From Mucilaginibacter empetricola (lineage in GTDB: Bacteria > Bacteroidota > Bacteroidia > Sphingobacteriales > Sphingobacteriaceae), in the NCBI RefSeq assembly GCF_024808665.1, contig NZ_JANUBZ010000010.1:62001-126000 (forward strand): a DNA stretch of 64,000 nucleotides, written 5' to 3'. Position numbers and translations under genes: made by a program. The notes beneath the pieces were generated by a model. The model was given only the letters and a program-made list of their open reading frames with translations, ran no database searches and was not told the origin of the DNA. How positions within the stretch are numbered: position 1 is the stretch's first letter; every line of letters starts with the position of its first letter. Positions 26,981 to 36,228 of the stretch are shown in pieces.

Positions 26981-27016
26981 AAAACAAAAAAGCCCCGCGG
27001 TAAAATACCGCAGGGC
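26981..27016 (-). terminator. Terminator of the GH30 operon
   Basis: The arms GCCC-GCGGTA (26992-27002) and TACCGC-GGGC (27006-27016) pair with one mismatch. Leftward a T-rich run (complement of 26981-26991) follows. It lies 24 bases after the stop of the GH30 gene. Confidence 0.75.
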
Positions 27017-27039
27017 CTACATATAAAACAATAGGTAAC

Positions 27040-28506
27040 CTATTCAATAATCATAGTGGCAATTGAATGTGCCGGGCTGGTAGTTTTTGCCGCTTTGCCT
27101 TTTATCCATAAATAATAGGCAATATCAGCATCGGTTTGGTTCATTACCACCACAGCTATTTTACCATCAGTATTTTGATAGGCAGTAGTGAGCAGGTTGT
27201 TTCTGCTTGCTGAACTTACTATCCGTTTGGCGCCAGGGTGAATAAATTTGGAGAAATGCCCTAAATAGTAATAGGCATTGGTATAAATTAACTGCCCGGT
27301 TTTGGTATCGGCGTGTATAGGCGCCATGCAGAAATTACCCACATGGTTAGGGCCGCCGTTTTCATCCAGAATAATGTTCCAGTCGGTCCACGCTACTGTG
27401 CCGATGTTAAAATCGTTGATCATGGATTGTCCGTATTTTTCGCCAAAGGCCCAATCAGTAAATTTTTTCGCGTCAAAATCAGCAGCACAACCTTCGGTTA
27501 GCATTAATGGTTTATCGGGGAATGATTTGGCTACTAGCCTTTCGTTTTCAAAGTCCATACCCGCGCCTGCTGCGGCAATATCTTCATACCAGTGGTAGGC
27601 AACGCCCCAAACGTATTTGGCAGCTTCCGGATCTTCCAGTACGGTACTTACCCGTTGATACATCAGGTCGCGGTTGTGATCCCACATTAATATTTTCTTG
27701 TCACCCAAACCAGCTTTTTGCATAGATGGGCCTAAAAAGTTCTTAATAAAATCGCGCTCTTCTTCGGCAGTATAAATACACGACTCCCAGCGCTGCACGG
27801 CCATTTCTTCGTTTTGTACCGTTATACCCCAAATTGGAATACCTTCTTTTTCGTAGGCTTTAATGAATTTGCCATAAAAATCGGCCCAGCTTTGGTCATA
27901 CTCGGCTTTGAGCTTGCCGCCGTGCAGTACATCGTTATTGGTTTTCATCCAGGCCGGTGGGCTCCATGGCGAAGCAAATAGCGTTAATTTACCACCTGCT
28001 GCCGCCAAAACTTCCTTAATAAAAGGTATGCGGTATTTTTGATCATGACTGATATCAAAAGTTTTTAAGCTGATATCATTGTCCTTTACATAACTGTAGC
28101 TATCGCTTGAAAAATCACAACTCTGGATATTGGTGCGTCCCAGGATATAACCCAGGCCCTTGTCCTTGTCATAATAGGCGGTCAATATTTCCTGCTGTTT
28201 GTCTTTTGGCAGTTTATAAAAAACCTCGGCCGAGGCATCTGTTAACGCGCCGCCAATACCCAGCATAGTTTGAAAAGTAATAGATGGATCAACAAAAATG
28301 GTGATATCCTTTTCAACAGGCTGCGGGTAATCAGTAAACTGCAACGTAGTGGTTTGCGTAAGTTTATTATCGGTGTTTTTGGCCGTTAAATAAACCTTTG
28401 CAGTTTTGTTGTTCATTGAAAACGGCTGCGTTTGCTGCGCCTGTGCCACTTTTATCAGCATTGAAGCTGATAAAGCGATGGTTGCATAACAAAATGATCT
28501 TCTCAT
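27040..28506 (-). CDS. Glycoside hydrolase family 30 (glucosylceramidase-like)
   Basis: A 488-residue secreted glycosidase. The signal peptide runs to about residue 23 (AQA|QQ). The (beta/alpha)8 barrel has acid/base E233 in ITVQNEE and nucleophile E338 in LMLTEG, the GH30 pair. A C-terminal beta-sandwich of about 60 residues follows. The substrate may be a beta-glucoside or beta-xyloside; motifs do not separate these. It is the last gene of a three-gene leftward unit with an aldo/keto reductase (20-base gap) and a GlcG-like protein, which may process the released sugar. Confidence 0.88.
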   Translation of the reverse strand: MRRSFCYATIALSASMLIKVAQAQQTQPFSMNNKTAKVYLTAKNTDNKLTQTTTLQFTDYPQPVEKDITIFVDPSITFQTMLGIGGALTDASAEVFYKLPKDKQQEILTAYYDKDKGLGYILGRTNIQSCDFSSDSYSYVKDNDISLKTFDISHDQKYRIPFIKEVLAAAGGKLTLFASPWSPPAWMKTNNDVLHGGKLKAEYDQSWADFYGKFIKAYEKEGIPIWGITVQNEEMAVQRWESCIYTAEEERDFIKNFLGPSMQKAGLGDKKILMWDHNRDLMYQRVSTVLEDPEAAKYVWGVAYHWYEDIAAAGAGMDFENERLVAKSFPDKPLMLTEGCAADFDAKKFTDWAFGEKYGQSMINDFNIGTVAWTDWNIILDENGGPNHVGNFCMAPIHADTKTGQLIYTNAYYYLGHFSKFIHPGAKRIVSSASRNNLLTTAYQNTDGKIAVVVMNQTDADIAYYLWIKGKAAKTTSPAHSIATMIIE

Positions 28507-28526
28507 AAATAAGGTTTGGTTATTGG

Positions 28527-29522
28527 TTAACTTAGAATGGTATTAATCAGCTTCAATTCTGCCTCGGTAAATGACAGGTTTTGCAAACAGCCAATAGAAT
28601 CTGTTACCTGCGATGGCTTGCTCACACCAATTAATACCGAGGTGATGCGGCTATCTCTCAATATCCACGAAAGCGCCATTTGTGCCAGGTTTTGACCACG
28701 TTGCAGCGCCAATTCATTCAGTTTACTTACACGCGCAATTTTATCCGGAGTAATCTGATCTTCTTCCATTGCACCATTTCCGCGATGATCTGCCGCTCTT
28801 GAATCTTTAGGGATACCTTTCAGGTATTTGTTGGTTAGTAATCCCTGAGCCAATGGCGAAAACGGAATACAGCCTACGCCCTTATCGCCCAAAACATCCA
28901 GCAAACCACCTTCAACCCAACGATCGAACATGGAGTATTTAGGCTGATGAATTAAGCATGGCGTGCCTAAGCTTTTTAAGATTGCAATAGCTTTTTCGGT
29001 TTCAGTAGCGCTGTAGCTTGATATGCCTACGTATAGTGCTTTGCCCTGGCGAACAATTAAATCAAGGGCACTCATTGTTTCTTCCAACGGTGTTTCCGGA
29101 TCGGGACGGTGGTGATAAAATATATCTACATAATCCAGCCCCATGCGTTTTAAGCTCTGGTCTAAACTGGCTACCAGGTATTTTTTTGATCCAAGGTCGC
29201 CATACGGGCCCTCCCACATGGGCCAACCCGCTTTGGTTGATATAATGAGCTCATCGCGATAGTTTTTAAAATCATCCTTAAATATCTGCCCAAATGTTTC
29301 TTCTGCCGACCCGGCCGGAGGGCCGTAGTTGTTGGCCAAATCAAAGTGGGTTATACCGCTGTCAAAGGCCAGACGTAAAATGTTGCGGGCATTTTCCAGG
29401 CTATCAATAGCACCGAAATTGTGCCACAGGCCGAGTGATACGGCCGGTAATTTTAAACCGCTATGTCCGCAGCGGCGGTATTCCATATTTTGGTAACGTT
29501 GAGGATTTGCTACGTAAGTCAT
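28527..29522 (-). CDS. Aldo/keto reductase, YghZ-like
   Basis: A 331-residue NADPH-dependent reductase with the AKR catalytic tetrad: D61 and Y66 (in HFDLANNYGPPAG), K97 (in ISTKAGW) and H137 (in DIFYHHRPD). The GPPAGSAEE loop after the tyrosine is characteristic of the E. coli YghZ/L-glyceraldehyde-3-phosphate reductase group. It may detoxify small aldehydes or act on sugar products of the neighbouring GH30. It lies 20 bases upstream of the GH30 gene and 35 bases downstream of the GlcG-like gene. Confidence 0.85.
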   Translation of the reverse strand: MTYVANPQRYQNMEYRRCGHSGLKLPAVSLGLWHNFGAIDSLENARNILRLAFDSGITHFDLANNYGPPAGSAEETFGQIFKDDFKNYRDELIISTKAGWPMWEGPYGDLGSKKYLVASLDQSLKRMGLDYVDIFYHHRPDPETPLEETMSALDLIVRQGKALYVGISSYSATETEKAIAILKSLGTPCLIHQPKYSMFDRWVEGGLLDVLGDKGVGCIPFSPLAQGLLTNKYLKGIPKDSRAADHRGNGAMEEDQITPDKIARVSKLNELALQRGQNLAQMALSWILRDSRITSVLIGVSKPSQVTDSIGCLQNLSFTEAELKLINTILS

Positions 29523-29557
29523 ATATTGAGTTTTATTTATTGTTGATGATTGTTTAA

Positions 29558-29995
29558 TTAAAGACCAAATGCTTTTACCATAATTTCCAGGTCGGTAACA
29601 CCTCTAAAACCGCTAAACCCAACGGAAAGTTTGGTGCCGTTGGCCAATGTTAATGGTTGGCCGCCTTCCCAGCCAATAAGGTCGGGCGCTTCAATACCGT
29701 TGCCGTTTTCTTCTACCTGTTTATTGAAAACCATTCGCTCATATTCGCCGGTTTTAACGCCGGTTAGCCAAACCTGGCTGGCCTTGGTCCAGGCTACTTT
29801 GTACGATTGCCTTAGCCTTGGTTTATTAGTTCCAAACATCTGTCCGTAAACATGGCCATCTTCGGCAATAATGCAAACAGCTACATTCCCATTGCTGATG
29901 GCGGCGTCGTCAGGATTTTGCATGTAAACCGGTATCAGTTTTTCGATGGTGCTGAATGCATAGTTTATAATTGCATCCAAATGCTGGTCTGTCAT
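29558..29995 (-). CDS. GlcG/HbpS-like heme-degrading-domain protein
   Basis: A 145-residue protein resembling the GlcG/HbpS family. A helical N-terminus and an AVCIIAEDGHVYGQMF strand are followed by the C-terminal block GGQPLTLANGTKLSVGFSGF. No catalytic residues are known for the family and the cellular role is unsettled. First gene of the leftward unit with the aldo/keto reductase and GH30. A hundred and sixty bases upstream starts a divergent Crp-family regulator, which may control this operon. Confidence 0.7.
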   Translation of the reverse strand: MTDQHLDAIINYAFSTIEKLIPVYMQNPDDAAISNGNVAVCIIAEDGHVYGQMFGTNKPRLRQSYKVAWTKASQVWLTGVKTGEYERMVFNKQVEENGNGIEAPDLIGWEGGQPLTLANGTKLSVGFSGFRGVTDLEIMVKAFGL

Positions 29996-30160
29996 CCTTA
30001 AAAATTTATAAATATTTTAGGTTTGTTATCGTCGCAGAAAAATGCGGTGCCGTAAAAGTATCATGCGTATGTTAAAAAAGCATTGAACCAGGACAAGAAA
30101 TTAAAATAGTTTACATTTTGTTTTAAGCTACTATACTTGCATAAAGTTTATATTTAAAGG

Positions 30161-30739
30161 ATGTTCCAGGCTATTAATAATTACGTTTCGAGGTCTATTC
30201 AGCTTACGGCCGATGAATTGGAATATTTTAATGGTATTTTGGAATATAAAACGGTGCCCAAAAAAACAATGCTGCTGCAAGCCGGCGATGTTTGTAATTT
30301 TGAATTGTATGTAAACAAAGGCTGCATCCGCGAATATTATATTGATAGTAAGGGGATGGAAATAACCCTGCAATTTGCCGTAGAAGACTGGTGGATGAGC
30401 GATATTACCAGCTTTCAGGATCAAACCCCTAGCAATATGTATATTGAAACCCTGGAAGATTGCGAGTTGCTGATACTTTCGCGCAGTGTGAAAGAGAAGC
30501 TTTTACTACAGGTGCCCAAATTTGAACGAATGTTCAGGCTGATGATACAGCGCCATTTGTCGGTGGTTCAAAATCGTTTGGTTAAAACCATATCATACAC
30601 GGCGATGGAAAAATACCTTGAATTTATAAAACGTTATCCAACCATCCCGCAACGTGTACCACAACACTACATTGCATCCTATCTGGGCATCTCGCCTGAA
30701 TTTTTGAGTAAGCTGAGGACAAGGTTGCTGAAAAAATAG
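30161..30739 (+). CDS. Crp/Fnr-family transcriptional regulator
   Basis: A 192-residue protein. The N-terminal cyclic-nucleotide-binding-type beta-roll (about 10-110) has VPKKTMLLQAGDVCNFELYV in the first half. The C-terminal helix-turn-helix (about 160-185) reads HYIASYLGISPEFLSKLRTR. The effector is not evident; Cys residues that would ligate an Fnr iron-sulfur cluster are lacking. It is divergent from the GlcG-like/aldo-keto reductase/GH30 unit, with a shared 165-base region, so it probably regulates that unit or itself. Confidence 0.85.
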   Translation: MFQAINNYVSRSIQLTADELEYFNGILEYKTVPKKTMLLQAGDVCNFELYVNKGCIREYYIDSKGMEITLQFAVEDWWMSDITSFQDQTPSNMYIETLEDCELLILSRSVKEKLLLQVPKFERMFRLMIQRHLSVVQNRLVKTISYTAMEKYLEFIKRYPTIPQRVPQHYIASYLGISPEFLSKLRTRLLKK

Positions 30740-30803
30740 ACCTCATAACAGGCTCGTTACATTAAGTTTCTGTTAAATCGTTAAATCCGCCAGTATCAAT
30801 ACG

Positions 30804-30811
30804 TAATTTTG
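30804..30811 (+). promoter_or_regulatory. Bacteroidota -7 promoter motif of the YncE/phosphatase gene
   Basis: TAATTTTG matches the Bacteroidota TAnnTTTG -7 consensus exactly. It is 20 bases before the ATG at 30831. No clear -33 TTTG is seen at the proper spacing, so confidence is modest. Confidence 0.4.
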
Positions 30812-30830
30812 ATTTCTATTTAACTCAATT

Positions 30831-33269
30831 ATGAAATTGAAATTTATCCTTTGTATTGCAGCGGCGGTCATCAGCATAAAGTCCATCGCCCAAACACCCG
30901 GAAAAATAGCACAAACCAACCAGGTATTGTTGCCTAACGGATGGAAACTGAGTCCAGCAGGCTATGCCTCGCTACCCCTTGGCGATTTACCGTTGAACAT
31001 GCAGATCACAGCATCCGGCAGGTTAATGGCAGTGACCAATAATGGGCAAAGCACGCAATCTATACAATTGATTGACCCAAAGAACGACAAGCAACTGGAC
31101 GAAAAAATAGTGGGCAAAGCTTGGTATGGTTTGGCTTTTAGTCATGATGAGAAAAAACTGTATGCATCTGGCGGGAACGATAACTGGATAATGGCATTTC
31201 ATATCGACCAAAATAAAATAGGCAAAGCTGATACCATTAAGCTTGGCAAGCCATGGCCCGGAAATAAAATATGCCCAACCGGCATAACGGTTAATAGAGC
31301 TAATACTAAACTGTACACGGTAACCAAGGAAGATAGTGCTCTATATATCATCAACCCTGGTAGCTTAAAAGTGTTAAGCACAATTAAATTAGCTGCCGAG
31401 GCCTACAGCTGTATCCTATCGCCCGACGAAAAAACATTGTATATTTCTATTTGGGGTGGCAGCGAGGTAACTTGCTACAACACCGCAACAGGTGCCATAA
31501 GCAATATCCCGGTTGGTAGCCATCCCAATGAATTATTGTTGAATAAAAACGGATCTGTATTATATGTGGCTAATGCTAACGACAACTCTGTTTCGGTAAT
31601 TAATACGCTAACCCATAAAACCACCGAAGTAATTTCAACCTCCTTATATCCCACCAGTTTAACCGGGTCAACCACCAATGGCATTGCGCTATCGCCGGAT
31701 GGCAAAACGTTGTATATCGCCAATGCCGATAATAATTGCCTGGCGGTATTTGATGTGAGCAAAACAGGCTATAGTCAAAGTCGCGGCTTTATTCCGGTGG
31801 GTTGGTATCCAACGGTGGTGAAAACTTTGGGGAATAAAATAATGGTAGCAAATGGGAAGGGCTTTACTTCAATGGCTAACCCGCAGGGGCCGCAGCCTAT
31901 TAAAAAAGTAGATAACAGCGGTTATAGAAAAGGAGCAGTGAATAGCAAGGAGCAATATATTGGCGGTTTGTTTAAGGGCACACTTTCTTTTATAACTGCG
32001 CCGCAACCCGAACAACTTAAGGCTTATACCCGTCAGGTTTATGCCAATACACCGTTTAACGACAAAAAAACTGCTTTAGCCGCGGGCGAAGATGGCAATC
32101 CGGTACCGCGTCGCGTTGGTGATAAATCGCCCATTAAGCATGTGTTTTATATCATTAAGGAAAACCGCACTTACGACCAGGTATTAGGCGATATGCCGCA
32201 GGGAAACGGCGATACTTCGCTGTGTATTTTTGGTAACCACGTAACCCCGAATCACCATGCCATAGCCAGTAATTTTGTGTTGCTTGATAATTTTTATGTA
32301 GATGCTGAGGTAAGTGCCGATGGACACAATTGGAGTACCGCAGCTTACGCAACCGATTTTATAGAAAAAACATGGCCAACCAGTTACGGCGGTCGCGGTG
32401 GAAATTATGACTCTGAAGGAACCCGCCGCGCAGGCGACCCACGCGATGGTTATATTTGGGACTATTGCAAAAGGGCAGGCGTAAGTTACCGCACCTACGG
32501 CGAATTTGCCGACGACTATAAACCCAATATCAAATCGTTGGAAGGACACTATTGTGTAAAATCGCCAAGTTTTGATTTGAATATTAAAGATATTACCCGC
32601 GAAGCGATTTGGGAGCATGATTTTGATTCATTGATCAATATCAATGCGGTGCCGCAATTAAATACTATACGCATATCGAACGACCATACCAGCGGTCAGC
32701 ACCGTGGCGCCATATCACCCATAGCTGCAGTTGGCGATAATGACCTGGCTATAGGCCGTTTTTTGGAACATTTGTCAAAAAGCGTTATCTGGAAAGAATC
32801 AGTAGTATTTATTTTGGAGGATGATGCCCAAAATGGCCCTGACCATGTGGATGCGCATCGGTCGCCCGTTTTTGTTGCAGGTGGATATGTAAAACGCAAT
32901 GCAGTTATTCATGATATGTACTCCACCTCGGGCGTGCTGCGTACTATTGAATTGATATTGGGCCTGCCGCCAATGAGCCAGTATGATGCTGCTGCTTTGC
33001 CGCTTTATAACTGTTTTTCTAACACGCCCGATCTTTCGCCCTACATTGCCAAACCCGCACAGGTGGATTTGGAGCAACGTAATGTGGCTGTAAACGAGAG
33101 TAGTAAAAAGTCGGCCTCATTTAACCTGGCAAAAGAAGATGCTGTACCCGACCTGATACTGAACGAAGTAATCTGGAAATATGTAAAAGGCGAAAACGCT
33201 GTTTTACCTGCCCCAAAACGCAGTGCGTTTGTTATGCTGGAGAAAAAGAAAAAAGATGATGACGATTGA
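30831..33269 (+). CDS. Bifunctional YncE beta-propeller / alkaline-phosphatase-superfamily protein
   Basis: An 812-residue secreted protein with a signal peptide (about residues 1-20). The N-terminal half is a YncE/cytochrome-d1-type seven-bladed propeller with repeats such as LSPDGKTLYIANADNNCLAV. The C-terminal phosphoesterase half has the nucleophile region IIKENRTYDQVLGD, a D-x-E segment near EVSADGHNWS, and the metal-binding DDAQNGPDHVDAHRSP. All look intact, so the enzyme should be active. It may act on phosphodiester substrates in the periplasm. The fusion of the two folds is a known Bacteroidota arrangement. It has its own exact -7 motif and stands alone. Confidence 0.85.
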   Translation: MKLKFILCIAAAVISIKSIAQTPGKIAQTNQVLLPNGWKLSPAGYASLPLGDLPLNMQITASGRLMAVTNNGQSTQSIQLIDPKNDKQLDEKIVGKAWYGLAFSHDEKKLYASGGNDNWIMAFHIDQNKIGKADTIKLGKPWPGNKICPTGITVNRANTKLYTVTKEDSALYIINPGSLKVLSTIKLAAEAYSCILSPDEKTLYISIWGGSEVTCYNTATGAISNIPVGSHPNELLLNKNGSVLYVANANDNSVSVINTLTHKTTEVISTSLYPTSLTGSTTNGIALSPDGKTLYIANADNNCLAVFDVSKTGYSQSRGFIPVGWYPTVVKTLGNKIMVANGKGFTSMANPQGPQPIKKVDNSGYRKGAVNSKEQYIGGLFKGTLSFITAPQPEQLKAYTRQVYANTPFNDKKTALAAGEDGNPVPRRVGDKSPIKHVFYIIKENRTYDQVLGDMPQGNGDTSLCIFGNHVTPNHHAIASNFVLLDNFYVDAEVSADGHNWSTAAYATDFIEKTWPTSYGGRGGNYDSEGTRRAGDPRDGYIWDYCKRAGVSYRTYGEFADDYKPNIKSLEGHYCVKSPSFDLNIKDITREAIWEHDFDSLININAVPQLNTIRISNDHTSGQHRGAISPIAAVGDNDLAIGRFLEHLSKSVIWKESVVFILEDDAQNGPDHVDAHRSPVFVAGGYVKRNAVIHDMYSTSGVLRTIELILGLPPMSQYDAAALPLYNCFSNTPDLSPYIAKPAQVDLEQRNVAVNESSKKSASFNLAKEDAVPDLILNEVIWKYVKGENAVLPAPKRSAFVMLEKKKKDDDD

Positions 33270-33328
33270 AGATGACCTGTCTCATTATCGGCAATGAAAC
33301 CCTTGAAATTTCCGGACCGGATTCGACG

Positions 33329-33363
33329 CTACAGATGTGCCGTCAGGCACATTTCGTTGGTAG
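33329..33363. repeat. Imperfect palindrome, likely interspersed repeat
   Basis: ATGTGCC (33335-33341) and GGCACAT (33346-33352) pair around GTCA, with outer CTAC/GTAG (33329-33332 and 33360-33363). I recall this as a short intergenic repeat in Sphingobacteriaceae. It follows the YncE gene at 60 bases and lacks a full T-run. Confidence 0.4.
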
Positions 33364-33424
33364 ATTTTTTAATAAAAACAAATTCATAATTTAGAGGGTT
33401 TTTAATAACCAATCAAATTTTCCT

Positions 33425-34291
33425 ATGGCCGTATTAGAAAATGACTTTTTAAAGGTTGAGATCAATACAAAAGGGGCGCAGTTAAGCTCTCTTTACAACA
33501 AGGCAACCAACATCGAACATATGTGGCAGGCTGATGCTACTATCTGGCCCTGGCACGCGCCAAACCTGTTCCCGGTGGTGGGTGGTTTAATTAATGATGA
33601 GTTGCTGGTTGATGGTAAGGCGTATCATGTATCGCGTCATGGTTTTGCCCGGCAGTCGGAGTTTGTTTTATTGGAGAGTGATGAACTGCATGCTGTTTTT
33701 TCGCTACCAAACTCAGAACACACTTTGCAAGTTTACCCCTATAAATTTGATTTTCAGGTTTTGTATACGCTTATTGATAATGCTTTGCGGTTAACTTATA
33801 AGTTGATTAATCATGATAAGCAAACCATTTATTTTTCTGTTGGCGGGCACCCGGCTTTTAACGTTCCGTTTAATAAGGGCGAAAATTATGAGGATTATTA
33901 CCTGGAATTTGAAACGGAAGAGCATTTGGAAACACACCTGTTATCAAAAGAAGGTTTTTTTAATGGCGAGGTTCACCCCGTGCCAACACCTAAAAATAAG
34001 CTTTATCTAACCCGTAATATGTTTGATGCCGATGCGCTGGTATTTAAAGATCTGCGCTCGAGAGAAGTATCTATCAAAAGCGACAAGCACGATCAATCGC
34101 TTTCGGTTGAATTTCCGCATTTTAATTACCTGGGTATTTGGGCCAAAGGCGGCGGCGATTTTGTTTGTATTGAGCCCTGGTTAGGTTGTGCCGATACGGT
34201 AGATAAACATGTTGATATCAGCCAAAAAGAAGATATTCAAAAACTGGCTCCCGGACATGTTTTTGAGGCGGCGTTTTTTATAAGTATTTAA
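33425..34291 (+). CDS. Aldose 1-epimerase family protein (LacX-like)
   Basis: A 288-residue galactose-mutarotase-fold protein. Catalytic candidates are H72 in HVSRHGFARQSE, H142 in SVGGHPAFNVPF and E250 in CIEPWLGCADT, the usual His/His/Glu arrangement. It interconverts alpha and beta anomers of an aldose; the exact sugar cannot be read from motifs. No signal peptide, so cytosolic. The gene ends 16 bases before a perfect palindromic repeat (34308-34334). Confidence 0.85.
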   Translation: MAVLENDFLKVEINTKGAQLSSLYNKATNIEHMWQADATIWPWHAPNLFPVVGGLINDELLVDGKAYHVSRHGFARQSEFVLLESDELHAVFSLPNSEHTLQVYPYKFDFQVLYTLIDNALRLTYKLINHDKQTIYFSVGGHPAFNVPFNKGENYEDYYLEFETEEHLETHLLSKEGFFNGEVHPVPTPKNKLYLTRNMFDADALVFKDLRSREVSIKSDKHDQSLSVEFPHFNYLGIWAKGGGDFVCIEPWLGCADTVDKHVDISQKEDIQKLAPGHVFEAAFFISI

Positions 34292-34307
34292 GATTTCCTC
34301 ATAGTCG

Positions 34308-34334
34308 TAGCGATGGGTTTTAAACCCATCGCTA
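34308..34334. repeat. Perfect palindromic repeat, copy 1
   Basis: TAGCGATGGGTTT, a central T, and its exact reverse complement. Related copies occur at 41565-41593 (perfect arms, A for G near the ends) and at 52594-52620 (diverged). The core GATGGGTTTTAAACCCATC is shared by the first two. Confidence 0.75.
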
Positions 34335-34353
34335 AATGCCTAATAATGAAATT

Positions 34354-35115
34354 ATGACTGCTGACCCAACCAAAAGATTTACCGACAGGGTTGATAATTA
34401 CGTTAAATATCGCCCTGATTATCCCGTTGAGGTAATCACTTATCTGCAACACGAATGTGGACTAACGGACAAATCAGTAATAGCCGATGTAGGTGCAGGC
34501 ACGGGTATTTTTACCGGCTTACTGCTAAATAAAGGCTATAAAGTTTATGCGGTTGAGCCCAACGATGCGATGTTGCAGGCTGCTATTGGTCAATTTGCTG
34601 GTAATACCCAATTTGAACCCGTAAATGGTACTGCTGAGGCTACAACACTGCTAGCCCAAAGTGTAGATATGATAGTGTGCGCCCAGGCATTCCATTGGTT
34701 TAATGAGCAAAAAACAGCTGTTGAATTTAAAAGAATATTAAAGCCCGGCGGCAAAGTAGCCTTAATATGGAATAACCGCCTGCCGGATGTTGATGATTTT
34801 TCTAAAGCTTATGAAAGTCTGTTAAAGCACGACGGTATTGATTACAACAAGGTGAATCATCGTAATATTGGTGAGATTAACTTTAAAGGATTTTTTAAAG
34901 ACGGCGAATACACGGTAACCAAATTCCCCAACGCACAGACTTTTGATTTAGAGGGATTGTTCGGTCGTGCGTTTTCATCCTCATATGTGCCCCAACAGGA
35001 TACCGAAGCAGGGCAAAAATTCAAGGGTTTATTGAAAGATATTTTCGACCGCTATAATAGTGACGGCAAAGTCAGCTTTCATTATCAAACAGAAATTTAC
35101 CTCGGCGAAGTTTAA
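34354..35115 (+). CDS. Class I SAM-dependent methyltransferase
   Basis: A protein of 253 residues (259 if it starts at the first ATG, 34336). The SAM-binding motif I is VIADVGAGTGIFTGLL (about 36-51 in the shorter form); the acidic end of strand 2 is VYAVEPNDAML. A post-motif segment VDMIVCAQAFHWF and a LKPGGKVALIWNN loop complete the UbiE/YcgJ-like pattern. The substrate is unknown. The alternative start at 34336 lies immediately after the palindromic repeat, which makes the ATG at 34354 slightly more likely. Confidence 0.8.
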   Translation: MTADPTKRFTDRVDNYVKYRPDYPVEVITYLQHECGLTDKSVIADVGAGTGIFTGLLLNKGYKVYAVEPNDAMLQAAIGQFAGNTQFEPVNGTAEATTLLAQSVDMIVCAQAFHWFNEQKTAVEFKRILKPGGKVALIWNNRLPDVDDFSKAYESLLKHDGIDYNKVNHRNIGEINFKGFFKDGEYTVTKFPNAQTFDLEGLFGRAFSSSYVPQQDTEAGQKFKGLLKDIFDRYNSDGKVSFHYQTEIYLGEV

Positions 35116-35118
35116 TAC

Positions 35119-35919
35119 CTAAGCGGTTTGTTCGGCCTCTGGTATATTTCTGAGTTCTTCTTTTGCTTTGCCGAACCAAACACGGTTAGCTTTCCGCTCA
35201 ACGGGGCCTAACTGGGACTCTTCGTTCAGCATATCTGTAAATATTTGGCGGGCATCTTTCTCTCGCCCGGCACGGATCAAAAAAAGACCGTATTGATAGC
35301 GTTGCTCAAAATAAGAATAACGGCCTTTCATGGCCTTGAATTCATTTTCAGCCTGCTCTGTTTCTCCCAAATTTTCCAGCGAAATGGTGTAAGCAATATG
35401 CGCCTTTGATCGCGCAAACTGGGGTGGCTTATATAGCTTTTTACCCAGCGGAATAACCTCCGCATAACGCTTTTGCTCAAAATAGGCAATCATTAATTGC
35501 ATCATTACATGCTCATTTTCGGCAAATGCGCCGGTAAGGCTGGTGGTGTATAAATCAATGGCTTTATCAGTAAGCCCGGAGGCTAAATACGCGTCTGCCA
35601 GGTTGATCTTATTGGCAAAGGTGTCGGCAAAACGCAGTTGTTCTTCCAGTTTCTTGATGTTCACCTTTTGGTTTATCACCGGCATGGTACTTACTATGGG
35701 CCTTTTAAAGCTACTGCCACTGCCCCGGTTGCTGAGTACTTCCCTGTAAATGTAAAACAGGCTGCCCAAAAGCGGTAAAAATATGATGAAGAAGATCCAG
35801 TTGCCTAAAGTTCCTCTGCGGTAACTGTGTACTGCACAATAAACTTGTAGAGCAATAATAATATAGTAGTAAGATCCGTAGTTGAAAAACATCTGTTTAT
35901 GGCGATAAATCGGATTCAA
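35119..35919 (-). CDS. Membrane-anchored tetratricopeptide repeat protein
   Basis: A 266-residue protein. Two hydrophobic segments at about residues 14-33 and 40-57 form an N-terminal anchor with a PLDc_N-type look (GNWIFFIIFLPLLGSLFYIY). At least four tetratricopeptide-like helical repeats follow (about 90-250), for example NLADAYLASGLTDKAIDLYT and AYTISLENLGETEQAENEFK. It is likely a scaffold on the cytoplasmic face of the inner membrane. The start may be M1 (35919) or M10 (35892). It converges on the methyltransferase gene with a 3-base gap. Confidence 0.75.
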   Translation of the reverse strand: MNPIYRHKQMFFNYGSYYYIIIALQVYCAVHSYRRGTLGNWIFFIIFLPLLGSLFYIYREVLSNRGSGSSFKRPIVSTMPVINQKVNIKKLEEQLRFADTFANKINLADAYLASGLTDKAIDLYTTSLTGAFAENEHVMMQLMIAYFEQKRYAEVIPLGKKLYKPPQFARSKAHIAYTISLENLGETEQAENEFKAMKGRYSYFEQRYQYGLFLIRAGREKDARQIFTDMLNEESQLGPVERKANRVWFGKAKEELRNIPEAEQTA

Positions 35920-36228
35920 AAATAAAAAAATAACACGTTAATTAATATACGCAACTGGATGAGATGATTATTGCCACCAAAATTGTTCGCTGTGTTTTTA
36001 TAAAATAAATGCTATCTTGCATTAGGAAATGGTGTCTTCCTTTTAAAAACCGCGTTTGCTGATGGCGCCTGCAATATCCTCAACAGGAATTAACCTGTTG
36101 AAATAATTTTTTGCAGGTGAAATTTTTAAACAACTCTACAAACAAGACACTATTTTTACCGGGAAACTCCATCCCGATGATCAAGCTGTCAGCAGTGCTA
36201 TCAATAACCTTCAATCCACATCATCACA
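35920..36228. other. 309-base intergenic region, no gene
   Basis: Between the divergent TPR and ClC genes. The only structure noted is CAACAGG (36081-36087) with CCTGTTG (36094-36100), a 7-bp inverted repeat with a 6-base spacer. It could be a small hairpin or operator. Confidence 0.4.
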
